Origin: Acidobacteriota bacterium
Lineage (GTDB): Bacteria; Acidobacteriota; Thermoanaerobaculia; Multivoradales; JAHEKO01
Assembly (NCBI GenBank): GCA_006227875.1
Contig: SBFI01000242.1
Span: 1-6,887, forward strand
Length of the DNA: 6,887 bases
Direction of reading: 5' to 3'
The notes below the pieces were generated by a model, which was given only the letters and a program-made list of their open reading frames with translations, was not told the DNA's origin and made no database searches. The translations under genes were made by a program, and so were the position numbers. Positions 6,022 through 6,887 of this stretch are shown here, piece by piece (within the stretch, counting starts at the first letter, position 1; every line of letters begins with the position of its first letter).

Positions 6022-6783
6022 ATGAAGATCGAAGTCCTCGGTTGCTACGGGGGTGAAAGCCCCGAATGCCGGACAACGTCGCTGCTGATCAATGGCACGA
6101 TCGCGTTGGATGCCGGGTCGCTGGGACAGGCGCTGTCGCTCGACCGGCAGGCCCAGGTGCGATCCATCGTACTGACCCACTCGCATGTGGATCACGTACG
6201 ATCTCTGCCCTTCTTTATCGAGAATGTCTACGGCAAGAGTGGTGGAGGCATCGACATCTACGCCTCGGCGACGACGACCTTCGCGGTCCGCAAGCATCTC
6301 TTCAACAACTCCTCCTGGCCCGACTTCTCCAGGCTGCCAAACAACCTTCTTCCCTCGATCCGCTTCAAGGAGCTGACGGAAGAGATGCCCGTCGTCATCG
6401 ACGGGGTGAAATTCACCCCCTTCATGGTGCATCATCTCATCCCCACCTTCGGCTTTGTGCTCGAGCAGGGGGGGGCGGCGTTTCTGTGGTCGAGCGACAC
6501 CGGGCCGACACGGCGGCTGTGGGAGATGATCAACCAGATGGCGAGTCTACAGATGGCGTGTGTGGACACCAGCTTCGACAATCAGCTGCAGGCCATCGCC
6601 GATATCTCATTCCACCTGACACCGGCAACGCTGGCGGAGGAGCTAAAGAAGCTGGAGCGTCCGATTCCCATTTTCTTGCATCACCTCAAGCCGCCCTGCA
6701 TCCGGCAGATCCAGGCCGAGGTGAGGGCGATGAAGAACCCCGATCTGCATTTCCTCGAGCAGGGCAAGGGATACGAGTTTTAG
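6022..6783 (+). CDS. Metallo-beta-lactamase-fold hydrolase, class II 3',5'-cyclic-nucleotide phosphodiesterase-like
   Basis: A 253-residue cytoplasmic protein with no signal peptide. The metallo-beta-lactamase motifs are complete: D30 after a hydrophobic strand, LTHSHVDH (H53, H55, D57, H58), a histidine in VHHLIP (probably H138), SSDTG (D159) and HHLKP (probably H221). The LTHSHVDHVRSLPFF segment, the SSWPDFS region (97-103) and the late HLKP motif resemble class II cyclic-nucleotide phosphodiesterases (the yeast PDE1/CpdP type) more than RNase Z, lactamases or glyoxalase II. If so, it would hydrolyse cAMP or cGMP to the 5'-nucleotide using two metal ions. Substrate cannot be proven from sequence. 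The ATG at 6022 has GGAG 9 nt upstream; an ATG at 6017 is out of frame. It starts 102 bp after the barrel gene on the same strand, so it may be read through or have its own promoter. I see no convincing -10/-35 pair in the gap. Confidence 0.88.
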   Translation: MKIEVLGCYGGESPECRTTSLLINGTIALDAGSLGQALSLDRQAQVRSIVLTHSHVDHVRSLPFFIENVYGKSGGGIDIYASATTTFAVRKHLFNNSSWPDFSRLPNNLLPSIRFKELTEEMPVVIDGVKFTPFMVHHLIPTFGFVLEQGGAAFLWSSDTGPTRRLWEMINQMASLQMACVDTSFDNQLQAIADISFHLTPATLAEELKKLERPIPIFLHHLKPPCIRQIQAEVRAMKNPDLHFLEQGKGYEF

Positions 6784-6811
6784 GACCCGCCCTCCCACCC
6801 GCCACTGCCCC

Positions 6812-6850
6812 ATTGCCGGGCGGGTGGGGGTCCCGGCAATGTGATATTTT
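6812..6850 (+). terminator. Probable intrinsic terminator after the hydrolase gene
   Basis: ATTGCCGGG (6812-6820) and CCCGGCAAT (6832-6840) are a perfect 9-bp inverted repeat around an 11-nt loop. GTGATATTTT follows, ending in a short T-run. The stem is GC-rich, but the T-run is short and begins 6 nt after the stem, so termination may be partial. It starts 28 bp after the stop codon. A second, incompatible stem overlaps it (6794-6803 with 6819-6828). Confidence 0.5.
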
Positions 6851-6887
6851 CCCGCCGTGCAAATCCCCCTCGGCCTGACCGATTCCG

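Noticed and set aside
6066..6878. Open frame of 270 codons on the plus strand overlapping the hydrolase gene
   Set aside because: It is another frame of the metallo-beta-lactamase-fold gene, whose own frame carries all metal-binding motifs. It also runs through the terminator-like repeats.
6857..6887. Possible start of another plus-strand gene (GTG CAA ATC CCC ...) at the right edge
   Set aside because: Only about ten codons are visible and there is no Shine-Dalgarno; a TATTTT lies 6 nt upstream and belongs to the terminator tail. Too little to call.

Overview
The window looks like a chromosomal segment of a Gram-negative bacterium, GC-rich (roughly 60% by eye). One product ends in a 16-strand-type outer-membrane barrel with a C-terminal Phe, so there is an outer membrane. 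The combination of a gluzincin peptidase, TolB-like propeller and BamA-like barrel in one chain, together with the style of the neighbouring secreted proteins and of the cyclic-nucleotide-phosphodiesterase-like hydrolase, reminds me of Acidobacteriota. That placement is inferred from family resemblance and not shown by any marker here.

Layout. Positions 1-1414 are on the minus strand: the first 64 codons of topA (DNA topoisomerase I, running off the left edge), preceded by a complete dprA (DNA-processing protein A). dprA-topA is a widespread bacterial gene pair. A 259-bp divergent intergenic region (1415-1673) holds promoter-like elements facing both ways and a small dyad repeat. Positions 1674-5919 are on the plus strand and form a tight three-gene group for exported proteins: a small secreted TPR protein, a periplasmic protein with a TolB-N/CsgG-like fold signature, and a 988-residue fusion of metallopeptidase, six-bladed-type propeller and Omp85-like barrel. 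About 100 bp further on lies a complete metallo-beta-lactamase-fold hydrolase (6022-6783) resembling class II 3',5'-cyclic-nucleotide phosphodiesterases. It is followed by overlapping inverted repeats that look like a terminator.

How they may work together. dprA and topA are DNA housekeeping genes and are probably unrelated to the rest. The three exported proteins are spaced 42 and 19 bp apart with good ribosome binding sites, so they are very likely one transcript. Their parts (TPR scaffold, TolB-N-like domain, TolB-like propeller, HExxH peptidase, Omp85 barrel) are the same kinds of module that separately build the Tol-Pal and BepA/BAM envelope-maintenance machines. My working hypothesis is an envelope assembly or quality-control system whose protease is carried on its own outer-membrane barrel. 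This is the most interesting part of the window. The hydrolase may be read through from the same transcript, but its link to the other three is unproven.
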